Positions 1 through 5,498 of a DNA stretch of 6,746 bases are shown here, piece after piece. The translations under genes were made by a program, and so were the position numbers. Position 1 is the stretch's first letter. Every line of letters begins with the position of its first letter. This DNA is from Sutterellaceae bacterium (GTDB taxonomy: Bacteria; Pseudomonadota; Gammaproteobacteria; Burkholderiales; Burkholderiaceae_F), in NCBI GenBank assembly GCA_030531135.1, contig JAUNOJ010000094.1:1-6746 (forward strand). The letters run 5' to 3'. The notes beneath the pieces were generated by a model, which was not told the DNA's origin, made no database searches, and was given only the letters and a program-made list of their open reading frames with translations.

Positions 1-54
1 CGCGAAGGCGGTCACACTGTCGGCGCCGGCGTCGTTGCCAAGATCATCGAGTAA
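1..54 (+). CDS. tuf: Elongation factor Tu, C-terminal end only (partial)
   Basis: The first 17 codons read REGGHTVGAGVVAKIIE followed by TAA. This is the invariant end of domain III of EF-Tu, the GTPase that delivers aminoacyl-tRNA to the ribosomal A site. E. coli ends REGGRTVGAGVVAKVLG; the ...AKIIE ending is common in betaproteobacteria. The gene starts upstream of the window, so the GTPase domain cannot be examined. Position fits the usual str order (rpsL-rpsG-fusA-tuf) running into the S10 operon. Identification rests on 17 residues, but the sequence and the adjacent rpsJ make it very safe. The upstream gene order is inferred, not seen. Confidence 0.95.
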   Translation, partial: REGGHTVGAGVVAKIIE

Positions 55-74
55 TTTCCTTGATCATTGAGTAA
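42..74 (+). repeat. Short tandem duplication of the tuf stop-codon region
   Basis: GATCATCGAGTAA at 42-54, the last codons and stop of tuf, is followed 20 bp later by GATCATTGAGTAA at 62-74, with 12 of 13 bases identical. The second copy lies outside the gene. It looks like a small duplication or a relic of an earlier tuf end, though chance cannot be excluded. Confidence 0.5.
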
Positions 75-128
75 ATTGAAAAAATTTGCTCTGAACTCTT
101 GACAGAGTGCAGGGGGCGTGGTTATACT
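73..128 (+). promoter_or_regulatory. Sigma70-type promoter of the S10 operon (rpsJ promoter)
   Basis: A consensus -35 box TTGACA is at 99-104 and a -10 box TATACT at 123-128, separated by 18 bp. An A/T-rich stretch at 73-87 sits where an UP element would lie. The predicted start is about 134-136, giving an rpsJ leader of only about 40 nt. The bases just after the -10 (GCGCCCCC, 129-136) form a very GC-rich discriminator, a feature of ppGpp/DksA-repressed stable-RNA and ribosomal-protein promoters; stringent control here is inferred. No TG motif precedes the -10. Confidence 0.85.
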
Positions 129-137
129 GCGCCCCCT
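111..137 (+). terminator. Perfect 8-bp GC-rich inverted repeat enclosing the S10 -10 box; probable tuf terminator
   Basis: AGGGGGCG (111-118) pairs perfectly with CGCCCCCT (130-137) around an 11-nt loop. A T-rich tract follows (138-160, ending in TTCTTTTTT). In an RNA coming from tuf this would be a strong GC hairpin with a U-rich tail, so it may be the tuf intrinsic terminator. The -10 box TATACT lies in its loop, so a transcript started from this promoter would contain only the last few bases of the right arm and could not form it. A DNA operator is the alternative reading. Confidence 0.55.
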
Positions 138-174
138 TAGTTCTTTATTTGTTCTTTTTTAGGAAAAACTACAA

Positions 175-486
175 ATGCAGTCCCAACGCATTCGTATTCG
201 CCTCAAGGCGTTTGACTACAAGCTGATCGATCAGTCCGCGATTGAAATCGTTGAAACCGCCAAGCGCACCGGCGCCGTGGTTCGCGGTCCCGTTCCGCTT
301 CCCACTCGCATTCAACGCTTTGACATCTTGCGTTCGCCGCACGTCAACAAGACGAGCCGCGATCAGCTCGAAATCCGCACCCACCAGCGTTTGATGGACA
401 TCATCGACCCGACCGACAAGACCGTTGATGCTTTGATGAAGCTCGACTTGCCCGCCGGCGTTGACGTCAAGATCAAGGTGCAGTAA
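175..486 (+). CDS. rpsJ: 30S ribosomal protein S10 (uS10, NusE)
   Basis: The 103-residue product has the same length as E. coli S10 and is collinear with it: N-terminal [11 protein letters not shown], central [10 protein letters not shown] and [10 protein letters not shown], then SPHVNK (54-59), and [18 protein letters not shown] at the C-terminus. S10 sits in the 30S head. Known of the family: free S10 (NusE) pairs with NusB in transcription antitermination, and V57 in the extended loop is a site of tetracycline-resistance substitutions; the wild-type V57 is present. The ATG is preceded by AGGA at 161-164 with a 10-nt spacer. It is the first gene of the operon, but unlike E. coli it is separated from rplC by 207 bp. 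Confidence 0.98.
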   Translation: MQSQRIRIRLKAFDYKLIDQSAIEIVETAKRTGAVVRGPVPLPTRIQRFDILRSPHVNKTSRDQLEIRTHQRLMDIIDPTDKTVDALMKLDLPAGVDVKIKVQ

Positions 487-693
487 TCGAAAGTTTTCAA
501 TGCACTCGCTTTTCGCCGATTCCGTCGTTAAGGAAGAGGGAAGAAAAAAGCGGGCGCATTTTTGCGTCACTTCTGGCACGCCAAAGCAAGCGATCGGTGT
601 TACGGTCAAGTAAATAAGAACCGAACCTCCCGTCGTGAAGTGATTTTATTAAAAGTACGGTCCCGGCCAATCGTAGCCGGGGTGGAGAAATAA
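487..693 (+). promoter_or_regulatory. Structured rpsJ-rplC intergenic region, candidate leader for rplC
   Basis: This 207-bp gap interrupts an otherwise gapless operon. It holds a GGCGCA/TGCGTC hairpin with a TTTT loop (553-568), a possible 5-bp long-range stem (594-598 with 620-624), two imperfect direct-repeat pairs (CCGTCGTTAAG 522-532 with CCGTCGTGAAG 630-640; TACGGTC at 601-607 and 656-662), and a GC-rich hairpin at 661-682 touching the rplC ribosome-binding site. I found no convincing sigma70 promoter and no U-tract terminator on the + strand. A 37-codon reading frame (500-613) exists but has no good Shine-Dalgarno. A role as cis-regulatory mRNA is inferred from length, structure and position. 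Confidence 0.5.
661..687 (+). promoter_or_regulatory. Hairpin abutting the rplC Shine-Dalgarno
   Basis: CCCGGC (662-667) pairs with GCCGGG (676-681) around an 8-nt loop CAATCGTA, and a U-G pair (661/682) can close the base. The rplC ribosome-binding site GGAG (684-687, 6 nt before the ATG) begins one base after the stem. Such placement could modulate ribosome access to rplC or act as the docking site of a regulator. The hairpin is seen in the sequence; its function is inferred. Confidence 0.55.
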
Positions 694-1338
694 ATGAGTG
701 AAAAGCTCGGCTTAGTCGGCCGCAAGATCGGCATGACGCGCATCTTCCAGGAAGACGGTACATCCGTTCCCGTGACGGTGCTCGATGTGTCCGGTAACCG
801 TGTCACCTGCGTGAAGACGGAAGAAACGGACGGCTACAACGCAATCCAGGTCGCGTTCGGCTCCAAGAAGCCCTCGCGCGTCAACAAGGCACTTGCCGGT
901 CAGTTTGCAAAAGCTGGCATCGAAGCAGCTGCTACGTTGAAAGAGTTCCATATCGATGCAGAACAGATCGGCGCTTACCAGGCTGGTACGGTTCTCGGTG
1001 CCGATATGTTCACGGCCGGCCAGAAGGTCGACGTGACGGGTACCACCATCGGTAAGGGTTTTGCCGGCGCCATCAAGCGCCATCACTTTTCGTCCAACCG
1101 CGAAAGCCATGGTAACTCCGTGACGACCCGTGCACCGGGTTCTATCGGTAACCGTCAGGATCCTGGCCGCGTGTTCCCCGGCAAGCGTATGGCCGGTCAC
1201 TTGGGCGATGCACAGCGTACGACGCAGAACCTCGTGGTTGCTCGCGTTGACGCCGAACGCGGTCTCTTGCTCGTCCGTGGTGCCGTTCCCGGTTCCAAGG
1301 GCGGTGAAGTCATCGTGCGTGCGGCGGTTAAGGCCTAA
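694..1338 (+). CDS. rplC: 50S ribosomal protein L3 (uL3)
   Basis: The product has 214 residues (E. coli 209). L3 is an early assembly protein of the 50S whose internal loop reaches toward the peptidyl-transferase centre. Visible family segments are [14 protein letters not shown] near the N-terminus, [21 protein letters not shown] (about 112-132), the central-loop motif [18 protein letters not shown] (147-164) and [21 protein letters not shown]155 in NRQDPG corresponds to E. coli Gln150, the residue N5-methylated by PrmB. The start is supported by GGAG at 684-687 with a 6-nt spacer; the product is a few residues longer at the N-terminus (MSEKLGLVG) than E. coli (MIGLVG). It is preceded by the long structured gap and followed 12 bp later by rplD. 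Confidence 0.98.
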   Translation: MSEKLGLVGRKIGMTRIFQEDGTSVPVTVLDVSGNRVTCVKTEETDGYNAIQVAFGSKKPSRVNKALAGQFAKAGIEAAATLKEFHIDAEQIGAYQAGTVLGADMFTAGQKVDVTGTTIGKGFAGAIKRHHFSSNRESHGNSVTTRAPGSIGNRQDPGRVFPGKRMAGHLGDAQRTTQNLVVARVDAERGLLLVRGAVPGSKGGEVIVRAAVKA

Positions 1339-1350
1339 TAGGAGCGATCA

Positions 1351-1971
1351 ATGGAACTGAATGTACTCAATGAACAGGGTCAGGAAATCGGCAAGTCTGC
1401 TGCTTCCGATGCCGTGTTCGGCCGCGAATACAATGAAGCTCTGGTGCACCAGCTCGTGGTTGCCTACCAGGCAAATGCTCGTCAAGGCACGCGCGCTCAG
1501 CTCAGCCGTGAGTTCGTGCGTCACTCGACGAAGAAACCCTGGCGTCAGAAGGGCACCGGTCGTGCTCGCTCCGGTATGACGTCTTCCAACATCTGGCGTG
1601 GGGGCGGTCGTGCCTTCCCGAATTCTCCCGAAGAGAATTTCAGCCACAAGATGAACAAGAAGGCTTATCGTGCAGCTATGGCTTCGATCTTCTCGAAGCT
1701 TGCCGCCGACGGCCGTTTGGTTGTTGTCGATTCCATCACCGCCGAATCTCCGAAGACCAAGGAATTCGCTGCCAAGCTCAAGGCTTTGGGCATGGACAAC
1801 GTGATGATCATCACCGAAACGGTGGATGACAACCTTTTCCTGGCTTCCCGCAACCTGAAGAACGTTCTGGTCGTGACGCCGCGTTATGTTGATCCGTTGT
1901 CTTTGATCTTCTACGGCAAGGTTGTCGTGACCAAGGCTGCGGTTGCCATGCTCGAGGAGATGCTGGGATGA
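1351..1971 (+). CDS. rplD: 50S ribosomal protein L4 (uL4)
   Basis: The product has 206 residues (E. coli 201). The globular part has the [20 protein letters not shown] segment near residues 30-49. The basic loop [15 protein letters not shown] (61-75) lines the nascent-peptide exit tunnel; K67 matches E. coli Lys63, whose change to Glu gives erythromycin resistance, so the wild-type residue is present. The C-terminal half carries [18 protein letters not shown] and DENLFLA-like [13 protein letters not shown]. In E. coli L4 also represses its own operon through the S10 leader, but that leader is absent here. AGGAG at 1340-1344 with a 6-nt spacer sets the start. The stop overlaps the rplW start in an ATGA (1968-1971), implying translational coupling. 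Confidence 0.98.
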   Translation: MELNVLNEQGQEIGKSAASDAVFGREYNEALVHQLVVAYQANARQGTRAQLSREFVRHSTKKPWRQKGTGRARSGMTSSNIWRGGGRAFPNSPEENFSHKMNKKAYRAAMASIFSKLAADGRLVVVDSITAESPKTKEFAAKLKALGMDNVMIITETVDDNLFLASRNLKNVLVVTPRYVDPLSLIFYGKVVVTKAAVAMLEEMLG

Positions 1972-2267
1972 ACCAAGATCGTTTGTTAAAGGTCCTCGTC
2001 GGTCCGATCGTCTCCGAAAAGAGCACGATGATTGCCGAAAAGGCCAATCAGTACGCTTTCGTCGTTGTGCCCGATGCCAACAAGACGGAAGTCAAGGCTG
2101 CTGTTGAACTGTGCTTTAAGGTCCAGGTCGCCAGCGTTCAGATTCTGACCATCAAGGGTAAGAAGAAGCGTTTCGGTCGCTTCAACGGTGCTCGCAGCAA
2201 CGTTCGCAAGGCCTACGTTACCCTCGCTCAGGGTCAGGAAATTAACTTCTCGCAAGAGGTGAAGTAA
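1968..2267 (+). CDS. rplW: 50S ribosomal protein L23 (uL23)
   Basis: The product has 99 residues, about the E. coli length (100). L23 lies at the tunnel exit and docks trigger factor, SRP and the Sec translocon. [15 protein letters not shown] (5-19) contains E17, the counterpart of the E. coli Glu18 contact for trigger factor. The central basic loop [24 protein letters not shown] matches the tunnel-facing hairpin of the family. GAGGAG at 1954-1959, inside the end of rplD, with an 8-nt spacer supports this start. It overlaps rplD by 4 bp (ATGA) and its TAA shares one base with the rplB ATG (TAATG, 2265-2269), so it is coupled on both sides. Confidence 0.98.
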   Translation: MNQDRLLKVLVGPIVSEKSTMIAEKANQYAFVVVPDANKTEVKAAVELCFKVQVASVQILTIKGKKKRFGRFNGARSNVRKAYVTLAQGQEINFSQEVK

Positions 2268-3094
2268 TGGCTCTCGTTAAACTCAAGCCGACTTCTGCCG
2301 GTCGCCGCCATGCGGTCAAGGTCGTTACTCCCGGTCTGCACAAGGGCAAGCCCTTTGCCGCTCTGACCGAGAAGAAGAACCGCGGTTCCGGCCGTAACAG
2401 CAACGGTCATATCACTTGCCGTCACAAGGGTGGCGGTTCCAAGCGTGCTTATCGCTTGATCGACTTTTTGCGTAACAAGGACGGTGTTCCCGCTCGTGTC
2501 GAACGTATCGAATACGATCCGAACCGTTCCGCTCACATCGCTTTGGTTGTGTACGCCGACGGCGAACGTCGCTACATCATCAGCCCGAAGGGTTTGAAGG
2601 TCGGCGAAACGATCATGTCCGGTCAGGAAGCTCCGATCAAGGTCGGTAACTGCTTGCCGTTGCGCAACATCCCCGTCGGTAGCACGATTCACTGCATCGA
2701 AATGCTCCCGGGCAAGGGCGCTCAGCTCGTTCGCTCCGCCGGTGCTTTCGCTCAGTTGATCGCTCGTGAAGGTGCATACGCTCAGGTTCGCTTGCGTTCC
2801 GGTGAAGTTCGCCGCATTCTCATCGAATGCCGTGCAACGATCGGTACCGTGGGCAACGAAGAAAATAGCCTGCGCGAACTCGGCAAGGCCGGTGCAACGC
2901 GTTGGCGCGGTATCCGTCCGACCGTTCGCGGTAAGGTGATGAACCCGGTTGATCACCCGCACGGTGGTGGTGAAGGCCGTACCGGTACGGGTCGCGCTCC
3001 TGTGACGCCGTGGGGTCAGCTCACCAAGGGCTATCGTACCCGTAACTCCAAGCGCACGGACTCCATGATTGTCCAGCGCCGTTATGACAAGTAA
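2267..3094 (+). CDS. rplB: 50S ribosomal protein L2 (uL2)
   Basis: The product has 275 residues (E. coli 273). L2 is a primary 23S-binding protein needed for subunit association and peptidyl-transferase activity. N-terminal signature segments [16 protein letters not shown] (42-57) and the OB-fold region with [20 protein letters not shown] are present. The C-terminal part ends with [14 protein letters not shown] (225-238); H230 corresponds to the functionally important E. coli His229. GAGGTG at 2256-2261, 5 nt upstream, serves as ribosome-binding site although it lies within the rplW end. No sign of transfer or disruption. Confidence 0.98.
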   Translation: MALVKLKPTSAGRRHAVKVVTPGLHKGKPFAALTEKKNRGSGRNSNGHITCRHKGGGSKRAYRLIDFLRNKDGVPARVERIEYDPNRSAHIALVVYADGERRYIISPKGLKVGETIMSGQEAPIKVGNCLPLRNIPVGSTIHCIEMLPGKGAQLVRSAGAFAQLIAREGAYAQVRLRSGEVRRILIECRATIGTVGNEENSLRELGKAGATRWRGIRPTVRGKVMNPVDHPHGGGEGRTGTGRAPVTPWGQLTKGYRTRNSKRTDSMIVQRRYDK

Positions 3095-3107
3095 GGGGGC
3101 CACGTAA

Positions 3108-3386
3108 ATGTCTCGTTCGTTAAAGAAAGGGCCCTTCGTTGACGGGTCCCTCATGAAGAAGGTTGAAGCTGCTCAAGCCAGCCGCGACAAGCGTCCGTTG
3201 AAGACCTGGTCGCGTCGTTCCACCATTCTTCCGGAGTTCATCGGTCTGACGATTGCCGTTCACAACGGCCGCGCACATGTGCCGGTGTACATCAATGAAA
3301 ACATGGTTGGCCACAAGCTCGGCGAATTTGCGTTGACCCGCACGTTCCACGGTCACGCTGCCGACAGCAAGAAGGTCAAGGGGTAA
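3108..3386 (+). CDS. rpsS: 30S ribosomal protein S19 (uS19)
   Basis: The product has 92 residues, the same length as E. coli S19. It is a 30S head protein that pairs with S13 near the A site and the inter-subunit bridges. Hallmarks are [12 protein letters not shown] at the N-terminus, [24 protein letters not shown] in the middle, and [23 protein letters not shown] near the end. The start is fixed by AGGGGG at 3094-3099, which overlaps the rplB stop, with an 8-nt spacer. It lies 13 bp after rplB and 4 bp before rplV. Confidence 0.98.
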   Translation: MSRSLKKGPFVDGSLMKKVEAAQASRDKRPLKTWSRRSTILPEFIGLTIAVHNGRAHVPVYINENMVGHKLGEFALTRTFHGHAADSKKVKG

Positions 3387-3390
3387 TTAA

Positions 3391-3723
3391 ATGGAAACTA
3401 CTGCAATCGTTCGTGGCGTTCGCCTCTCGGCTCAGAAGGGCCGCTTGGTGGCCGACCTGGTTCGCGGTAAGCCCGTGGACAAGGCCCTTAACATCCTGAA
3501 GTACACGCAGAAGCGTGCCGCCGGCATCATTTTGAAGGCGCTCGAATCTGCTATCGCCAATGCCGAGCACAATGACGGTGCCGACATCGACGAACTCTTC
3601 GTTACCAAGATCTACGTGGAAAAGGCCACGACGCTTCGCCGCTTCGGCGCTCGCGCCAAGGGCCGCGGTACGCGTATCGGCAAGCAGACGGCTCACGTGT
3701 TCGTGACCGTTGGCGACAAGTAA
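3391..3723 (+). CDS. rplV: 50S ribosomal protein L22 (uL22)
   Basis: The product has 110 residues, identical in length to E. coli L22. Family features are [17 protein letters not shown] near the N-terminus and the very conserved [18 protein letters not shown] (50-67). The long beta-hairpin (about 80-98, [17 protein letters not shown]) reaches into the exit tunnel. Residues L82-R83-R84 occupy the place of E. coli Met82-Lys83-Arg84, whose deletion gives erythromycin resistance; no deletion is present. AAGGGG at 3378-3383, ending at the rpsS stop, is 7 nt before the ATG. Confidence 0.98.
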   Translation: METTAIVRGVRLSAQKGRLVADLVRGKPVDKALNILKYTQKRAAGIILKALESAIANAEHNDGADIDELFVTKIYVEKATTLRRFGARAKGRGTRIGKQTAHVFVTVGDK

Positions 3724-3733
3724 AAGGTGAACC

Positions 3734-4507
3734 ATGGGTCAGAAAATTAATCCTACCGGCTTCCGCCTTCCCGTTACGCGCAACTGGACGTCGCGCTGGT
3801 ATGCGGTCGGCCGTAATTTTTCCCGTACGCTCGGTGAAGACCTTCGCGTGCGCGCTTTCCTCAAGGAAAAGCTCAAGGCTGCTAGCGTCTCTCGCATTTT
3901 GATCGAACGCCCGGCTAACAATGCCCGTATCACGATCTTCTCGGCTCGTCCCGGTGTCGTGATCGGCAAGCAAGGCGCCGATATCGAAATGCTCAAGGCC
4001 GAAGTTCAGAAGATGGTCGGTGTGCCCGTGCACATCAACATCGAAGAAGTTCGTCGTCCCGACCTCGACGCTCAGTTGATCGCCGACGGCATCACCCAGC
4101 AGCTCGAAAAGCGCGTGATGTTCCGCCGCGCCATGAAGCGCTCGATGCAAAACGCCATGCGTCTCGGTGCCCTCGGCATCAAGATCATGAGCTCGGGCCG
4201 TTTGAACGGTGCCGAAATCGCACGTACGGAATGGTATCGTGAAGGCCGCGTGCCTTTGCACACGCTTCGCGCCGATATCGACTACGCTTTCTCCGAAGCC
4301 AACACCACCTACGGTGTGATCGGTGTGAAGGTGTGGGTCTACAAGGGTGATAACCTCGGCCGTGAAGACGTTGCCGAAGTGGCTGCTCCCGCTGAACGCG
4401 AAGACCGCCGTCGCCCGGCTCGCCGTCCCCGCAAGGATGGTGCCGATGGCGAAAAGGCTGCTCGTCGTCCCCGCCGTGCTGCCGCTGACAAGAAAGACGG
4501 AGAATAA
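3734..4507 (+). CDS. rpsC: 30S ribosomal protein S3 (uS3) with extended basic C-terminal tail
   Basis: The product has 257 residues against 233 in E. coli. It begins [21 protein letters not shown]-type RNA-binding domain holds the GXXG loop GKQG (78-81) inside [13 protein letters not shown]131, R132 and K135 match exactly the E. coli residues implicated in the mRNA helicase activity at the ribosome entry tunnel. The C-terminal domain ends near [10 protein letters not shown] (201-210), followed by about 47 residues of low-complexity Arg/Ala/Asp/Lys tail ([12 protein letters not shown]..., [15 protein letters not shown]). Such tails are known in betaproteobacterial S3 and are probably disordered. 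AAGGTG at 3724-3729 precedes the ATG by 4 nt. It sits 10 bp after rplV and 2 bp before rplP. Confidence 0.98.
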   Translation: MGQKINPTGFRLPVTRNWTSRWYAVGRNFSRTLGEDLRVRAFLKEKLKAASVSRILIERPANNARITIFSARPGVVIGKQGADIEMLKAEVQKMVGVPVHINIEEVRRPDLDAQLIADGITQQLEKRVMFRRAMKRSMQNAMRLGALGIKIMSSGRLNGAEIARTEWYREGRVPLHTLRADIDYAFSEANTTYGVIGVKVWVYKGDNLGREDVAEVAAPAEREDRRRPARRPRKDGADGEKAARRPRRAAADKKDGE

Positions 4508-4509
4508 CG

Positions 4510-4926
4510 ATGCTGCAACCGAATCGTACTAAGTACCGTAAGGACCAGAAAGGTCGCAATTACGGTTTGGCCCAGCGCGGCGCAAATGTCAGCTTCGGTG
4601 AATTTGGTCTTAAGGTCGTTGAACGCGGCCGTTTGACCGCTCGCCAGATTGAAGCTGCTCGTCGTGCTCTTACCCGCCACATCAAGCGCGGCGGTCGTGT
4701 TTGGATCCGCGTGTTCCCGGACAAGCCCATCTCCAGCAAGCCTGCTGAAGTCCGTATGGGTAACGGTAAGGGTAATCCGGAATACTGGGTTGCACTTGTC
4801 CAGCCGGGTCGTGTGATCTATGAAATGGACGGCGTCGACGAACAGCTCGCCCGCGAAGCTTTCGCTTTGGCTGCGGCTAAGTTGCCCTTGAAGACGAAGT
4901 TCGTGGTCCGCCAGATCGGCATGTAA
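4510..4926 (+). CDS. rplP: 50S ribosomal protein L16 (uL16)
   Basis: The product has 138 residues (E. coli 136). L16 contacts A-site tRNA and is a late 50S assembly protein. It opens [38 protein letters not shown] (40-60), [11 protein letters not shown] (65-75) and [18 protein letters not shown] (83-100) are diagnostic, and it ends with [20 protein letters not shown]82 corresponds to E. coli Arg81, the hydroxylation target of the oxygenase RoxA/YcfD. Its Shine-Dalgarno GGAG (4499-4502) lies in the last codons of rpsC, 7 nt upstream; only 2 bp separate the genes, so coupling is likely. Confidence 0.98.
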   Translation: MLQPNRTKYRKDQKGRNYGLAQRGANVSFGEFGLKVVERGRLTARQIEAARRALTRHIKRGGRVWIRVFPDKPISSKPAEVRMGNGKGNPEYWVALVQPGRVIYEMDGVDEQLAREAFALAAAKLPLKTKFVVRQIGM

Positions 4927-4939
4927 GGAGAGACGGACA

Positions 4940-5134
4940 ATGAAAGCAAAAGAACTGCGCGCCATGGATGAGGCCGCGCTCAACAAGGAGTTGAATGACC
5001 TTTTGACCGCACACTTCAAGTTGCGCATCCAGAAGGCTACTCAACAGCTCCAGAACTCGAATCAGTTGCGCACGACGCGTCGCGATATCGCTCGCGTTCG
5101 CACGATTCTCGCTCAGAAGGCGGCTGCGAAATGA
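4940..5134 (+). CDS. rpmC: 50S ribosomal protein L29 (uL29)
   Basis: The 64-residue product matches the family's usual size (E. coli 63). It is a two-helix protein near the tunnel exit, next to L23. [21 protein letters not shown] and [19 protein letters not shown] followed by [14 protein letters not shown] are the standard segments. A strong AAGGAG (4925-4930), overlapping the rplP stop, is 9 nt before the ATG. The stop is shared with the rpsQ start in ATGA (5131-5134). Confidence 0.97.
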   Translation: MKAKELRAMDEAALNKELNDLLTAHFKLRIQKATQQLQNSNQLRTTRRDIARVRTILAQKAAAK

Positions 5135-5409
5135 CGGAAAACAACGTTGAAAAGACCACGCTCACCCGCACCCTCGTCGGTACGGTCACGAGCGACAAGA
5201 TGGACAAGACGGTGACGGTTCTCGTCGAACGTCGTGTCAAGCACCCCCTGTATGGCAAGTATGTCGTTCAGAGCAAGAAGTACCACGCTCACGACGAAAG
5301 CAACCAGTGCGGTGTTGGTGATAAGGTTGAAATCGCTGAAGGGCGTCCCATCTCCAAGACCAAGTCTTGGAGCGTGACGCGCGTCATCGAAAAGGCCGTG
5401 ATCATCTAA
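5131..5409 (+). CDS. rpsQ: 30S ribosomal protein S17 (uS17)
   Basis: The product has 92 residues (E. coli 84), with a slightly longer N-terminus. It is an OB-fold, primary 16S-binding protein of the 30S body. [33 protein letters not shown] (about 13-45), [27 protein letters not shown] (52-78) and RVIEKAVII at the end match the family. It overlaps rpmC by 4 bp; the upstream AAGG (5117-5120, 10 nt away) is weak, so initiation probably depends on coupling. It is the last gene of the S10 operon; a 225-bp gap with a new promoter follows. Confidence 0.97.
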   Translation: MTENNVEKTTLTRTLVGTVTSDKMDKTVTVLVERRVKHPLYGKYVVQSKKYHAHDESNQCGVGDKVEIAEGRPISKTKSWSVTRVIEKAVII

Positions 5410-5415
5410 TTTCAC

Positions 5416-5453
5416 AAAAAAACTTGCAAGTTTTATTCTTTTTAGGATATACT
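5416..5453 (+). promoter_or_regulatory. Sigma70-type promoter of the spc operon
   Basis: A -35 box TTGCAA (5424-5429) and a -10 box TATACT (5448-5453) are spaced 18 bp apart, the same spacer and -10 as the S10 promoter in this window. An A7 tract (5416-5422) lies directly upstream, like a proximal UP subsite. The predicted start is about 5459-5461, which leaves a leader of roughly 175 nt before rplN. Separate S10 and spc promoters at this junction are established in E. coli, which supports the call. Confidence 0.75.
5419..5443 (+). terminator. Possible weak S10-operon terminator overlapping the spc -35
   Basis: AAAACTTGCAAGTTTT (5419-5434) is a perfect 16-bp palindrome that would fold as a 6-bp stem with a TGCA loop. 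It is followed by ATTCTTTTT. This resembles an A-tract/U-tract intrinsic terminator just after the rpsQ stop, but the low GC content makes it weak. The spc -35 hexamer TTGCAA lies inside it, so the palindrome might equally be a protein-binding site or a by-product of the promoter. Confidence 0.4.
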
Positions 5454-5460
5454 TGCGAAC

Positions 5461-5498
5461 TCGCGCGAATGCCGACCTCTGGGTCGGCGTTTGCGTGA
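5461..5498 (+). promoter_or_regulatory. 17-bp uninterrupted hairpin at the predicted 5' end of the spc mRNA
   Basis: Bases 5461-5477 pair without bulge or mismatch with 5482-5498 (14 Watson-Crick and 3 G-U pairs) around the tetraloop TCTG. The core is GCCGACC/GGTCGGC. The stem begins at or within a base or two of the predicted transcription start, so the spc mRNA would begin with a stable stem-loop. Such 5'-terminal structures can protect mRNA from pyrophosphatase/RNase E attack. It could instead attenuate read-through from rpsQ, but the following TTATTCTGGG is a poor terminator tail. Confidence 0.7.

Noticed and set aside
169..609. 146-codon minus-strand frame across rpsJ and part of the gap
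   Set aside because: Its core is the reverse of rpsJ, and the part in the gap has no independent coding signal.
600..660. Possible internal promoter for rplC
   Set aside because: TAAATA (611-616) and TATTAA-like sequences exist, but none has a reasonable -35 element at 16-18 bp.
2234..3154. 306-codon open frame on the minus strand opposite rplB
   Set aside because: It is antisense to an unmistakable L2 gene. Highly expressed genes avoid TTA, CTA and TCA codons, which removes reverse-strand stops and creates long false frames. No family resemblance or ribosome-binding site supports it.
3602..5028. Overlapping minus-strand frames of about 219 and 229 codons opposite rpsC/rplP
   Set aside because: They are antisense to S3, L16 and L29. 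The Arg-rich S3 tail yields a biased, low-complexity reverse translation.
5469..5498. Nine-codon frame ATG...TGA (MPTSGSAFA) inside the spc hairpin
   Set aside because: There is no Shine-Dalgarno, the start is buried in a stable stem, and a frame this short is expected by chance.
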